Counted from the first letter of the stretch, positions 23,484-31,700 are shown. The stretch: 64,000 nucleotides of DNA from Myxococcus eversor (GCF_010894455.1 NZ_JAAIXY010000007.1:372001-436000), one strand, 5' to 3'. Program-made: numbers and translations. The notes: generated from the sequence alone by a model not told the origin.

Positions 23484-25054
23484 GCGCGACGGACTCCGCA
23501 CCCTCGTGGGTGCTTGGCCACGCGGAGCGCACACCGGACGCCTCGGCGGTGGACTCACCGTGGACGCGGCTCACATATCGACAGCTCTCCGAGCGGATGC
23601 GCTCCCTCGCGGGGCATCTGCACGCGTCGGGTGTGGTGCCTGGAGACAAGGTCCTCATCGCCCTGCCCCTGGGCTCGGCGGGCGCCGTGGCCGCGCTCGC
23701 GGTGCAGGCCCTGGGCGCCTGCGCGGTGGAGCTGGACCGGGAGACCGGAGCGACGTCTGTCGACGCCATCCTCACGCAGACGGGCGCACGTCATGCCTTC
23801 ATCTTCGGACAGGACACACGCAAGTGGACCGGCAAGGGCCTCGGACACCTGTACGTGGTCCACTCCGCGCGCCCTCCAGAGCGGATGCTCCAGGCGCTGT
23901 CCCCCGCCACGTGCACGTGGGTGCAGGAGGACGGAGCGCTCGACGCGGACGTGAAGGTGACGCCGCTGGACGTGCTGCCCTCGACGTCCGCCCAGGCCCA
24001 CGCATCCATCGTCTACACGTCGGGCAGCACGGGCACGCCTCGAGGCGTCATCCAGACCTTCGGCAACATCGCCGCGAACACACGCTCCATCGTCGAGTAC
24101 CTGGGATTGACCTCGCGTGACCGGGCGCACCTGGTGCTCCCCCTGCACTATTGCTACGGCAAGAGCGTGCTTCAGACGCACCTGCTCGTGGGCGGCTCGG
24201 TGTTCCTGGACCCGCGCTTCATGTATCCGCAGGTGGTGCTGGAGGCGATGGCCGCCGAGAAGAGCACCGGCTTCGCGGGCGTGCCGCTCACCTTCGAGCT
24301 CTTGCGCAGACAAGCCGGCGCGGAGGCGCTGTCGAAGCTGCGGCTGCGCTATGCGACGCAGGCCGGCGGAGGCATGTCCCCTGAGACGACTCAGTGGACG
24401 CGCGACGCGCTCTACCCCGCCGAGCTGTACGTCATGTATGGCCAGACAGAGGCCACCGCGCGACTGAGCTACCTGCCGCCCACGCGAGCCACGGAGAAGG
24501 CCGGCTCCATCGGCGTGGCGATTCCCGGCGTCGAGCTGCGCGTCGCGGGCGAGGATGGCAAGGCGCTGCCGACAGGCGAGACAGGCCACCTGGTCGCGCG
24601 CGGCGCCAACGTGACACCGGGCTACTTGAAGGACGCCGAGGAGACCGCGGCCATCCTCAAGGATGGATGGCTTTGGACCGGCGACCTGGCGTGGAAGGAC
24701 GCGGACGGATTCATCTTCCTCGTGGGCCGCGCCAAGGAAATCCTCAAGGTGGGTGGCCACCGGGTGAGCCCCGCGGAGATGGAGCATCAGCTCGCGCGGC
24801 ACCCCGCCGTGCGCGAAGTCGCGGTGGTGGGCGTGCCGGATGCCCTGGGTGGCGAGGCGGCGTGCGCCGTGGTGGCGCTCCAGGAAGGCGTCGCGGTGAA
24901 GGAGGACGACCTGCGGCGCTTCTGCAGGGAGTCGCTGCCGGCGCACAAGGTGCCTCGGCACGTGGTGTTCGTGGAGGCGCTGCCGCGCGGGCCCAGTGGA
25001 AAGGTGCTCAAGGCGGAGCTGCGCACTCAATATTCGTCGGTCGGTTCTTCGTGA
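23480..25054 (+). CDS. Adenylate-forming acyl or aminoacyl ligase
   Basis: A 524-residue member of the ANL superfamily (acyl-CoA synthetases and NRPS adenylation domains). Core motifs: ASIVYTSGSTGTPRGV (about 175-190), YGQTEATARL (about 318), GDLAWKDADGFIFLVGRAKE (about 397), ILKVGGHRVSPAEMEHQL, and the catalytic Lys in PRGPSGKVLKAEL near the C-terminus. It should activate a carboxylic acid with ATP and pass it to CoA or to the ACP encoded at 21239. No condensation or carrier domain is fused. Substrate-pocket residues were not assigned. Its start overlaps asnB (ATGA) and it ends 22 bases before the NadE-like gene. Confidence 0.9.
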   Translation: MSATDSAPSWVLGHAERTPDASAVDSPWTRLTYRQLSERMRSLAGHLHASGVVPGDKVLIALPLGSAGAVAALAVQALGACAVELDRETGATSVDAILTQTGARHAFIFGQDTRKWTGKGLGHLYVVHSARPPERMLQALSPATCTWVQEDGALDADVKVTPLDVLPSTSAQAHASIVYTSGSTGTPRGVIQTFGNIAANTRSIVEYLGLTSRDRAHLVLPLHYCYGKSVLQTHLLVGGSVFLDPRFMYPQVVLEAMAAEKSTGFAGVPLTFELLRRQAGAEALSKLRLRYATQAGGGMSPETTQWTRDALYPAELYVMYGQTEATARLSYLPPTRATEKAGSIGVAIPGVELRVAGEDGKALPTGETGHLVARGANVTPGYLKDAEETAAILKDGWLWTGDLAWKDADGFIFLVGRAKEILKVGGHRVSPAEMEHQLARHPAVREVAVVGVPDALGGEAACAVVALQEGVAVKEDDLRRFCRESLPAHKVPRHVVFVEALPRGPSGKVLKAELRTQYSSVGSS

Positions 25055-25076
25055 AGGGTTTGAGAGGGGTCCACAA

Positions 25077-26072
25077 ATGAAATTCTCCAAGCAGGTGCTG
25101 GAACTGGATTGGGAGGCGAAAGCCGCCGAGCTGTCCGAAGGGCTGCGCGAGACGGTGACGAAGAAGCTGCGCAAGCGCGGCCTCGTGGTGGCCGTCTCCG
25201 GCGGCATCGACTCCGCGTGCGTCGCGGCGCTGGCCGTGCGGGCGCTGGGGCCCGAGCGCGTCTTCGGCATCCTCCTGCCGGAGAAGGACTCCAGCGGGTG
25301 GAGCTCGCAGCTGGGCCGCAAGCTCTGCGAGAAGCTGGGAATCAAGTACCAGCTCCACGACATCGCCCCCATCCTCGAGGCCGCCGGCTGCTACCGGCAG
25401 CGCGACGAGGCGGTGCAGTCCGTCTTCCCGGAGTTCACGCCCGACATGAAGTGGAAGATCGTCATGCACGGCGACCGGCTGAACACGGACGCGGTGAACT
25501 TCTTCTACGTCGTGGTGCAAGTGAATGGCGAGGAGCGCCGCTTCCGGCTGTCTCCCCAGGCCTATACCCAGATTGTCGCCGCGACGAACTTCAAGCAGCG
25601 CACGCGGAAGATGATGGATTACTTCCACGCGGACCGGCTGAACTTCGCGGTGGCGGGCACGCCCAACCGTCTGGAGTATGACCAGGGCTTCTTCGTGAAG
25701 CTGGGCGACGGCGCCGCGGACGTGAAGCCCATCGCCGGCCTCTACAAAACCCAGACATACAAGCTGGCCAAGCACCTGGGCGTCATCGACGAAATCACCA
25801 GCGGCGAGCCCACCACCGACACGTTCAGCCTTCCCCAGTCGCAGGAGGACTTCTACTTCTCCGTGCACTACTCGCAGTTGGACTTGCTGATGTGGGCCAA
25901 GAACCACGCGGTGTCCACGGACGAGGCCGCGCAGGTGATGGGCCTGACGCCCACGCAGGTTCAGCGCGTCTACGACGACATCGACCAGAAGCGCCGCAGC
26001 ACCGCCTACCTCCACTCGCCGCCGCTGCTGCTGGAGAAGGTGCCGGAGCTGGAGCCGTACAAGCTCGGCTGA
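25077..26072 (+). CDS. NadE-like N-type ATP pyrophosphatase (NAD+ synthase homologue)
   Basis: A 331-residue protein with a GAGAGGGG ribosome site before ATG 25077. The P-loop-like ATP-PPase motif VVAVSGGIDSACVAALAV (about 36-53) is intact. VAGTPNRLEYDQGFFVKLGDGAADVKPIAGLYKTQ (in two parts, about 195-225) matches NAD+ synthase, where it binds deamido-NAD and couples to ammonia. It is longer than NH3-dependent NadE (about 275) and has an insert (about 95-160, with a Trp-Lys-rich stretch) and a long C-terminal tail. It has no glutaminase domain. Being last in an amide-forming operon, it may be a specialised amide synthase; housekeeping NAD synthesis cannot be excluded. Confidence 0.8.
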   Translation: MKFSKQVLELDWEAKAAELSEGLRETVTKKLRKRGLVVAVSGGIDSACVAALAVRALGPERVFGILLPEKDSSGWSSQLGRKLCEKLGIKYQLHDIAPILEAAGCYRQRDEAVQSVFPEFTPDMKWKIVMHGDRLNTDAVNFFYVVVQVNGEERRFRLSPQAYTQIVAATNFKQRTRKMMDYFHADRLNFAVAGTPNRLEYDQGFFVKLGDGAADVKPIAGLYKTQTYKLAKHLGVIDEITSGEPTTDTFSLPQSQEDFYFSVHYSQLDLLMWAKNHAVSTDEAAQVMGLTPTQVQRVYDDIDQKRRSTAYLHSPPLLLEKVPELEPYKLG

Positions 26073-26083
26073 AGATGAAGGGT

Positions 26084-26111
26084 GGACGGGAGGCACCCTC
26101 GCCTCCCGTCC
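26084..26111. terminator. Bidirectional hairpin between convergent genes
   Basis: A perfect 11-base inverted repeat, GGACGGGAGGC (26084-26094) and GCCTCCCGTCC (26101-26111), with a six-base loop lies in the 53-base gap between the convergent genes ending at 26072 and 26126. There is no T run, but the symmetry fits a shared terminator. Confidence 0.6.
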
Positions 26112-26125
26112 CTCGCCAGCGGGGA

Positions 26126-27118
26126 CTACTCTTCCTCGCAGGCCTCGGCCTTTACCGGGATGCCCTTGCGCGCGTCGTCGCGCACGTAGAGCACGCCTTC
26201 GCGGAAGAAGTCCTTCCCACCCTGCAGACGGATGACGTTCCGCTTCGTGTCCGTCACCGTCCACTTCAGCGTCTCGCTGGCTCCGCGCTGGTAGGCCACC
26301 AGCAACGTCGAGCCGCCACGTGCCTCGGCATTCACGCGCCGCACCTGGCCCAGCAGGTCATCCTGGCCGTAGTCGATGAGTATCGACCCGGACGCCTCCA
26401 GCGTCACCGAGGGCGTGTTCGACCCGCACCACTCCTCGATGAGGTAGCCCTTGCCCTTGCGCCGCACCTGCACCCACTTGCCGGCCAGGGCGCGCATCGC
26501 CTCGGCGGACGCGGCCTCGAGGCCACCCTGCAGCCCGCTGCACTCCAGTTCGTTGGCCGACAGGAGCCCCGTGGCGACCTGCGGCCCCTTCACCACGCGC
26601 ACGGGGACGTTGTACGGCATCGGCAACGAGGCGTGCATCTCCACCTTGTCCCCGGCCACCAGGGTGGGCCCCTGCCGCGTCCCATCCAGCGGCCGCAGGA
26701 GGGCCTCCTTCGCCTTCAGCGTGCACGTCGACAACGCCTGGAGGGAGGCCCGCGAGAAGCTGTCCTGCCCGGACCACCCCGCGCCACAACAGCCCGGCCC
26801 CTGCCCCTTCAAGACAAGCCTGTCGGCTTCCAGTCCCAGCGTCCATTTGCTCTCACGATGGATGTAGGTCGTCAGGTCCCATGACTTCGGGGAGGTCTTC
26901 TTCTCCACAGCGAAGGTGCAGTCACAGGCGTCCGTCCCCTTTCCGCTCGGAAAATTCGAGTCGTATTGAACATAGGTCTGCCCATCCCCCTCCAGCACCA
27001 CGAGGGTGGCGCCCTCCTTGGCATAGACACCCGTGAGTGGCGGTTGCTGCGCGGCTGCGAGGCCCGCCCACAGACACAATGACGCGCCAGTCACGAGTCC
27101 GTAACGCAGTGCATTCAT
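26126..27118 (-). CDS. Secreted protein of unknown function
   Basis: A 330-residue protein with a Sec signal peptide (NALRYGLVTGASLCLWAGLA, cut likely after AAA or AQQ). The ATG at 27118 has AAGGAG at a normal distance upstream. I do not recognise the family. The mature protein contains several Cys (DACDCTF, GCCGAGW, CTLK, ELECSG, EEWCGS) suited to disulfides in the periplasm or outside, and it looks all-beta (VYAKEGATLVVLEGDGQTYV; VEMHASLPMPYNVPVRVV; STLLVAYQRGA). The last residues are acidic (EACEEE). The gene is divergent from the transglycosylase-LysM-C39 gene at 27284, and the two may share a 165-base promoter region. Confidence 0.6.
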   Translation of the reverse strand: MNALRYGLVTGASLCLWAGLAAAQQPPLTGVYAKEGATLVVLEGDGQTYVQYDSNFPSGKGTDACDCTFAVEKKTSPKSWDLTTYIHRESKWTLGLEADRLVLKGQGPGCCGAGWSGQDSFSRASLQALSTCTLKAKEALLRPLDGTRQGPTLVAGDKVEMHASLPMPYNVPVRVVKGPQVATGLLSANELECSGLQGGLEAASAEAMRALAGKWVQVRRKGKGYLIEEWCGSNTPSVTLEASGSILIDYGQDDLLGQVRRVNAEARGGSTLLVAYQRGASETLKWTVTDTKRNVIRLQGGKDFFREGVLYVRDDARKGIPVKAEACEEE

Positions 27119-27283
27119 TCGCGACTCCTTGTGTGGATTCACCCAGACAGGCTCCACGTCTATCTCTCTCCGAACCCGGAAGTCAGGCCAAACCGACTGG
27201 GGTCGCCGCAACTCTTTTTCTCAGCCGCCGACAATCCGGACATCTGTTGTTCCCACACCCCTGTTTCCAATCGCGGAGTGCCC

Positions 27284-28726
27284 ATGTCCCCCCGCATTGA
27301 AGGTCGCCAGCAGACGTACTCGCCCACCTCGACGCAAGCCGCGGGCTTGCCTCAGGGCCGAGACGCTCAGCTGAACCTCCAGCAGCTCTGGCCGTACATC
27401 GAGAAGTACGCGCAGAAGTACGGCGCGGACCCGAAGGTCCTCGCGGGCATCGTCGCCCAGGAGTCGTCGTTCAAGAACCACGGCGTGCATCAGGACGGCA
27501 CGGGCCACGGGCTCATCGGTCTGGATGACAACGGCCTGTTGCCCTCGTTCGAGAAGTGGTCCGGCATGCAGGTGGGCCGCGGGGCGAGCGCGAAGACGAT
27601 TCCGCCCGAGAAGCAGATGGAGTTCCTCGCCAAGACGATTGGCGACCTGACGAAGAAGCACGGCAGCAGCCTGGCCGCCGCGCGCGAGTGGCACCGGGGC
27701 GCGGGCAACATGAACGACGCTCGGGGTTACGACTACCAGAGCAAGATTCAAAACCACATGAGCAGGCTGTTCCCCGGCGGCAAGACGCCGAGCGGGACGA
27801 ACGCCAACGTGCCCGACAGCACGGTGACGGGCGGCAACAACAACACGCCGGGCAACAAGCCGGGTGTGGCGCCGAACCAGGTGGACCCGCGCAAGCCGGT
27901 GGGTGAGTCGGATTATCAAATCAAGAAGGGTGACACGCTCTGGGGCATCGCCTCGAAGCTCAAGAGCCAGGGCATGGAGGGGTCGCACTGGGATATCATC
28001 AACCAGATTCGCGAGCTGAACCCGAAGATCACCGACCCCAATCTCATCCTCGCGGGTGACTCGCTGAAGCTGCCGGGCGTCGCGGGCAAGGACCAGAGCT
28101 CGTACACGCCGGGCACGAACAAGCCGGGGCCAGTGGACCTCAATCCCAAGCCCACGGGACCGCAGGCCACGGACGGCGCCGCGCCTGTCACGGGTGACGG
28201 CCGCGTGGACCCGAGCAAGGTTCCGCAGATCAGCCAGTACAACCCGGCTGGGAAGAATGGCGCGTACACGAACGGCCCCGCGAACTGCGGCCCCACGTCG
28301 ATGGCGCAGATTGCGCGCGCCGTCGGCTACGGGAAGGACATGACGGACGCGCAGCTCATCAACCACCTGGGCAGGATTGGCGGCACGTCGTCCAACGGCA
28401 CGGGCGTCAACGGCATCGCGTCCATGGCGAAGGCGATGGGCAAGAACGCGGTGACGAAGGGCCCCGGCGCCAACGTGGAGTGGATTACGGAGCAGCTCAA
28501 GGCGGGCAAGCTGGTGGTGGCCAACGGCGACTACCACGCCATGCCTCCGCACCAGAACGAGGGCCGCACGTCTGGCCACTACGTCACGGTGGCGGGCATG
28601 GACTCGAAGGGCAACTTCATCGTCCGGGACCCGGCCGACGCCAATGTGAAGACGATCACGCCGGAGCAGATGCGGCACTTCCTGAGCTCCAACCCCAACG
28701 GTGGCTATCAGATGGCCATCGGCTGA
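27284..28726 (+). CDS. Transglycosylase-LysM-C39 peptidase fusion without signal peptide
   Basis: A 480-residue protein. After a Ser/Thr/Gln-rich start (residues 1-30) comes a lysozyme-like transglycosylase domain (about 30-165; Glu in VLAGIVAQESSFKNHG is the probable catalytic acid), a Gly/Asn-rich linker, a LysM peptidoglycan-binding domain (about 208-265, YQIKKGDTLWGIASKLKSQ and DSLKLPG), and a C39-like papain-fold peptidase (about 320-480) with Cys in GPANCGPTSMAQIAR, His in SGHYVTVAGMD and Asp in IVRDPADAN. It could cut both glycan and peptide bonds of the cell wall, for instance of prey. No Sec signal is visible; export must occur by another route or by lysis. ATG 27284 is the first that gives no odd N-terminal extension. 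Confidence 0.8.
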   Translation: MSPRIEGRQQTYSPTSTQAAGLPQGRDAQLNLQQLWPYIEKYAQKYGADPKVLAGIVAQESSFKNHGVHQDGTGHGLIGLDDNGLLPSFEKWSGMQVGRGASAKTIPPEKQMEFLAKTIGDLTKKHGSSLAAAREWHRGAGNMNDARGYDYQSKIQNHMSRLFPGGKTPSGTNANVPDSTVTGGNNNTPGNKPGVAPNQVDPRKPVGESDYQIKKGDTLWGIASKLKSQGMEGSHWDIINQIRELNPKITDPNLILAGDSLKLPGVAGKDQSSYTPGTNKPGPVDLNPKPTGPQATDGAAPVTGDGRVDPSKVPQISQYNPAGKNGAYTNGPANCGPTSMAQIARAVGYGKDMTDAQLINHLGRIGGTSSNGTGVNGIASMAKAMGKNAVTKGPGANVEWITEQLKAGKLVVANGDYHAMPPHQNEGRTSGHYVTVAGMDSKGNFIVRDPADANVKTITPEQMRHFLSSNPNGGYQMAIG

Positions 28727-28754
28727 GCTGGCCGGAGTGAAGTAGGCTCAAGCG

Positions 28755-28783
28755 CGGACCGACACTCCCTGGGTGCCGGTCCG
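28755..28783 (+). terminator. Hairpin terminator after the C39 fusion gene
   Basis: CGGACCG (28755-28761) pairs with CGGTCCG (28777-28783), with further pairing in the loop, followed by TTGCGTTT. It separates the cell-wall hydrolase gene from the small zinc-ribbon gene. Confidence 0.5.
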
Positions 28784-28811
28784 TTGCGTTTCCACACCCC
28801 GAGGTTTCGTG

Positions 28812-29015
28812 ATGACGCAGAGCAATCCGACGCACACCTGCCTCTCCTGCAAGAAGACCGAGGGGGGCGAGGTGATTGGCTCCACCTACACGTCCACGGG
28901 CGAGAACGGGATGATCGTCCGCTTCTGGATGTGCGATGCATGCGCCCTGAAGATGGGACCTGACCAGGGCCCCATCGACATGGACGAGCCCGCCGGAGCC
29001 GCGCAGCAGGGCTGA
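28812..29015 (+). CDS. Small zinc-ribbon-like protein
   Basis: A 67-residue protein with two CxxC knuckles, CLSCKK (about 10-15) and CDACALK (about 43-49), which would bind one zinc ion, and an acidic Pro/Asp tail. Between them is a short beta hairpin (GEVIGSTYTSTGENGMIVRF). Its fold resembles treble-clef or ribbon adapters of unknown function; nothing suggests DNA binding specifically. ATG 28812 is directly preceded by an in-frame GTG at 28809. A strong hairpin follows the gene, so it is probably a separate transcription unit. Confidence 0.65.
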   Translation: MTQSNPTHTCLSCKKTEGGEVIGSTYTSTGENGMIVRFWMCDACALKMGPDQGPIDMDEPAGAAQQG

Positions 29016-29020
29016 GACGA

Positions 29021-29053
29021 GCCCTCGCGCGGGGCGAGGAGCCGCGCGAGGGC
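29021..29053 (+). terminator. Strong 12-base hairpin
   Basis: GCCCTCGCGCGG (29021-29032) and CCGCGCGAGGGC (29042-29053) form a perfect 12-base stem with a nine-base loop, five bases after the stop codon at 29015. There is no T run. Confidence 0.6.
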
Positions 29054-29148
29054 CCGTACCGGTGGGTGGCCTGGGGCCTACACCGGGGTGGAGCCAGGGC
29101 GGCGGGCGGGGTATGGAATACGGCGTCCCTGCCCCCGTCGGAGAAGTC

Positions 29149-29904
29149 ATGAACAAGCTCCTTGGCCCTGTGTCCTTCGTCCTCGCCTCGGCCGCGCTCG
29201 CGGTGGCCCTCTGGGCCCCGGGGCGTACCGAGGCGCCTTCCACCTCCGAGCGGCCCGAGGCCGTGGCCGCCGCGCCCGCCAGCCAGGAAGGGCTGGAGCG
29301 GCGCATCCAGGCGCTGGAGGACACCACGCTGAGCCTGTCCCGGCGCCTGATGGAGCTGGAGCGGCGGCCGGCGGGGACGGGAGGCGACGGAGGTGGCGCG
29401 GCGCCGGCGCTGACGGCGGAGTTGGATCAGCTCCGTAACGAGGTCCGGGGACTGATGACCGGTGAGACCTTGAGCACCGAGGGAGGCCGCGAGGCGCTGA
29501 AGGACGCGATGCGTTCGGTGCAGGAGGAGATGCGCACCGAGCAGTTCCGCTCGCGGCAGGAGGAGTGGATGCAGGCGCAGGTCCGCTCGACGGAGCAGCG
29601 CACGGAGCGAATCAAACGGCTCGTGTCCGAGGCGAAGCTGAACTACTCGCAGGAGCAGGAGCTGACGCGCCGGCTGGAGGCCGAGGAGACGACGCGCAAC
29701 ACCCTGTTCGAGGAGGTGCGCACCGGCGCGAAGAACCCGCGTGACATTCGTCAGGCGTTGCGGACGCAGCGCGACGAGACGGACCAGGCGATGAAGGCCC
29801 TGCTCGATGAGGAACAGCGGGCGAAGTACAACATCATGCGGCGCGAGGAGCAGATGAACTCCCGGCCCCGGGGTCCTCGTGAAGGTCGGTCTCAGGACCC
29901 GTAG
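29149..29904 (+). CDS. Membrane-anchored or secreted coiled-coil protein
   Basis: A 251-residue protein with an N-terminal signal or anchor (LLGPVSFVLASAALAVALW, residues 4-22), a disordered Ala/Pro/Glu segment, and a long charged helical region (about 48-75 and 95-240) rich in Glu, Arg, Gln and Leu with heptad-like spacing (LERRIQALEDTTLSLSRRL; MRTEQFRSRQEEWMQAQV). The C-terminal region DEEQRAKYNIMRREEQ resembles Spy/CpxP-like periplasmic helical proteins and DUF-type 'periplasmic heavy metal sensor' folds, but the LTxxQ signature is not seen. Ribosome site GGAGAAG precedes ATG 29149. Function unknown. Confidence 0.65.
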   Translation: MNKLLGPVSFVLASAALAVALWAPGRTEAPSTSERPEAVAAAPASQEGLERRIQALEDTTLSLSRRLMELERRPAGTGGDGGGAAPALTAELDQLRNEVRGLMTGETLSTEGGREALKDAMRSVQEEMRTEQFRSRQEEWMQAQVRSTEQRTERIKRLVSEAKLNYSQEQELTRRLEAEETTRNTLFEEVRTGAKNPRDIRQALRTQRDETDQAMKALLDEEQRAKYNIMRREEQMNSRPRGPREGRSQDP

Positions 29905-30048
29905 TCTGGGAAGGTGCCAAGCAAAAGGCGGCGGAGTTATGCATGGTCGCGTGGATGGCGAATCTCGATGCGGATCTTGCCTCAATTACTGCACATCGGA
30001 AGGCTTCTGGCCGGCGGCGATCTACTCTTGGAACGGGAGAAGAATGCC

Positions 30049-30525
30049 ATGCCCCGGATAGTTGAGGGTCCGCAGGATCCAACCCTCCATGATTCGAACT
30101 GGCGGTCCTTCAACCTTTCCAAAGAGGCGAACAGCGCATTGGCAGGGGAGAACTGGGTGCGCTACCGGCAAGGTCTCCGGCACCTGGAGCGGGAGTACAA
30201 CGGGCGCGTGCCGGATGCCTCTCTCCGGCGCTCGCTCGCAGAAGATGCGTTCTTCTGCGCGACCCACTGGAAGAGGAACCGGAGGATCGTCCAGAACGCT
30301 CTCCGTAGCTTGTTGAAGCATCCGCTGGGCGTGAACCGCTACACGTTCGTAGCGGCCGAGTACTGGAAGTGGGCTGCCGCTGTTTCCTCAAAGGATCTTC
30401 CTGAGGCGAAGCGGATGATCGCGCTGGCACGTGAGTCGATGAACACCACTGATGCCCTCACTCAGGAGAACCTGAAGCGGATGCTCGCGGTCGTGACGGC
30501 TGTACCGTCAGGCCCCAGCCGATGA
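30049..30525 (+). CDS. Hypothetical protein in an AT-richer patch
   Basis: A 158-residue protein, start ATG 30049 with GGGAGAAG seven bases upstream. I do not recognise it. It is basic and helical, with an Arg/Trp-rich core (CATHWKRNRRIVQNALRSLL, then YTFVAAEYWKWAAAV), a two-helix arrangement that could be a cytosolic helical repeat. No signal peptide or metal motif. Third-position G/C bias is visibly lower than in neighbouring genes (many codons such as GAT, CTT, AAC, GCT), which suggests recent acquisition. It sits next to remnants of an insertion sequence and gene fragments. Longer in-frame starts exist upstream (29914) but lack ribosome sites. Confidence 0.5.
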   Translation: MPRIVEGPQDPTLHDSNWRSFNLSKEANSALAGENWVRYRQGLRHLEREYNGRVPDASLRRSLAEDAFFCATHWKRNRRIVQNALRSLLKHPLGVNRYTFVAAEYWKWAAAVSSKDLPEAKRMIALARESMNTTDALTQENLKRMLAVVTAVPSGPSR

Positions 30526-30865
30526 GCACAACCTCAACGTTGGCCCCATCCACCTTCTCCCTCGGGGCTCAGGCTGCCTGAATGGGGTTAGGGTTGTGCT
30601 CCAGCGCCCAGGTCCGGGTGAGCGTCCGCCGGGGCACGTGCTGGGTGAAGTTACCCCGGTTCCGCAGAGCGTTCCGCGCTTTCGCTCTCAAGCGGTAGCG
30701 CGGTGTTTCTTCTCGTAACCAGCGGGTGACTCGTAGTCGAGCGCGGACGGAACCTGTCAACGCAGGTGAGACAGTGAGGTCATGAGATTACTGCGCAGCC
30801 TCCTGTGAAGGTAACCGTTCAGGGGTGGTGTTGAGGCCGTCGTCGCGGTTTGCAACCCGTGGCGG

Positions 30866-30971
30866 ATGCAAACAAAACCCACTGCGACGCTGGAATCGAA
30901 GATTGAACGACTGGTCCACGAGCACCTGGTGGCCTCAGTGGTCACCCAAAACCGGCCAATGAAGGTCCCCT
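30866..30971 (+). pseudogene. N-terminal gene fragment cut by an IS end
   Basis: From ATG 30866 the frame reads MQTKPTATLESKIERLVHEH and then runs into the IS-end-like repeat and a stop. The fragment resembles the start of small helical DNA-associated proteins (KIExLVxEHL) of myxobacteria. The join with the repeat at about 30936-30940 suggests that an insertion or deletion removed the rest. Confidence 0.35.
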
Positions 30972-30985
30972 GAAAACCGGCCAAA
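30936..30985. mobile_element. Probable IS21-family terminal repeats, remnant
   Basis: The 12-mer AAAACCGGCCAA occurs at 30948-30959 and again at 30973-30984, each preceded by GGTC plus a C-rich spacer (GGTCACCC and GGTCCCCTG). Repeated sites of the form GGTCAC-C-AAAACCGGCCA are typical of transposase-binding ends in some IS21-family elements. No istA or istB sequence is present, so it is an end left by a deletion. Recognition is from memory of such ends and not from a search. Confidence 0.35.
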
Positions 30986-31087
30986 GGGGAGGGCCGAGAC
31001 GTTGACGCGCGGGTAGGACGTGGAGTCCGCCCGGGGAATGGGCAACGTCTTGAGCGACGAGAAGCAGCAGCCGCCCATCCCCCCTGA

Positions 31088-31276
31088 ACGCTTACGATTC
31101 GGACGCAGAACGACGACCTCGCCGAGGCCGCAGCCCTGGTGCGGCAAGCTTGGCACGCGGGGCTGCAGGACCCCCAAGAGATCAAGAACGACCCGGACTT
31201 GAAGAAACTCAGGGATACGAAGGGGCTCATCGATGACCTGCTGTCCGCGCAGCCCGCGAGCTGTGGCACCTACTGA
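31088..31276 (+). pseudogene. C-terminal gene fragment
   Basis: From about 31106 the frame reads QNDDLAEAAALVRQAWHAGL and then PQEIKNDPDLKKLRDTKGL, ending SCGTY at a TGA (31274-31276). This is a well-formed helical C-terminus similar to the tails of TPR-type or kinase-associated proteins, but there is no start: an in-frame stop lies just upstream at 31085-31087. A frameshift near 31105 and loss of the 5' part through the adjacent IS event are likely. Confidence 0.4.
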
Positions 31277-31334
31277 TGTGGCGGCTTCGATGAGCTGGGG
31301 TGCCAGGTAGCTCTTGTGGATTTGGAGTCCGCCG

Positions 31335-31700
31335 ATGTCGAAAACAGCCGCCTGCCTCATCGCCATCGCGAGCTTTGTCGCGGGGACAATCGCAGCCATC
31401 CCCGCTCACGGATTGGCCCTGGACTCGTGGTTTGGGCCCGCCCAAGTCGCCATTCTCAACCAAGACATTGAATTGGGCTATGGGAACCCCGAGGGAACCA
31501 CCTGCCCAGGTTCCCGTGCCGGAGGCCTGCTCGCGGGTACACCGCTCGTCATCCGCAAGCATGGGGCGGTAAAATTCATTGAATTGCGATTCGAATACAC
31601 TGGGAAGGACCTGCCCGCGGCCTCAGACTTCCCAACTCCTCCGCCGGGCCCGAACAAGATCCAGTGTGTGAACAGGCATTGGGGCCTGAACAGCCCCTGA
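31335..31700 (+). CDS. Small secreted protein, unknown
   Basis: A 121-residue protein with a Sec signal peptide (KTAACLIAIASFVAGTIAAI, cleavage probably near PAHG). ATG 31335 is preceded by TTGGAG at a normal distance. The mature part of about 95 residues has two Cys (TTCPGSRAG and IQCVNRH) that could form a disulfide, and looks like a small beta protein (AVKFIELRFEYTGKDL). I do not recognise a family. Codon use is less GC-biased than the surroundings, in keeping with the accessory patch just upstream. Its end faces the convergent small lipoprotein gene. Confidence 0.55.
   Translation: MSKTAACLIAIASFVAGTIAAIPAHGLALDSWFGPAQVAILNQDIELGYGNPEGTTCPGSRAGGLLAGTPLVIRKHGAVKFIELRFEYTGKDLPAASDFPTPPPGPNKIQCVNRHWGLNSP

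Larger units (their letters stand above)
30526..31334. other. Gene-poor patch with fragments and IS scar
   Basis: This 809-base stretch holds no intact gene that I can support. It contains a short gene start (30866-30971), two copies of an IS-end-like repeat (30940-30985), and a gene tail (31088-31276), listed separately. Composition is more AT-rich than the rest of the window. The part from 30526 to 30865 shows nothing recognisable. Confidence 0.6.

Noticed and set aside
23480..25054. Adenylation enzyme as part of a nonribosomal peptide synthetase
   Set aside because: It is a single ligase with no condensation, thiolation or thioesterase domains fused or encoded nearby; the carrier protein is a separate small ACP.
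30569..30760. Minus-strand frame that looks Arg-rich, like the end of a transposase
   Set aside because: No DDE or zinc motif and no start signal; too short and basic to support.
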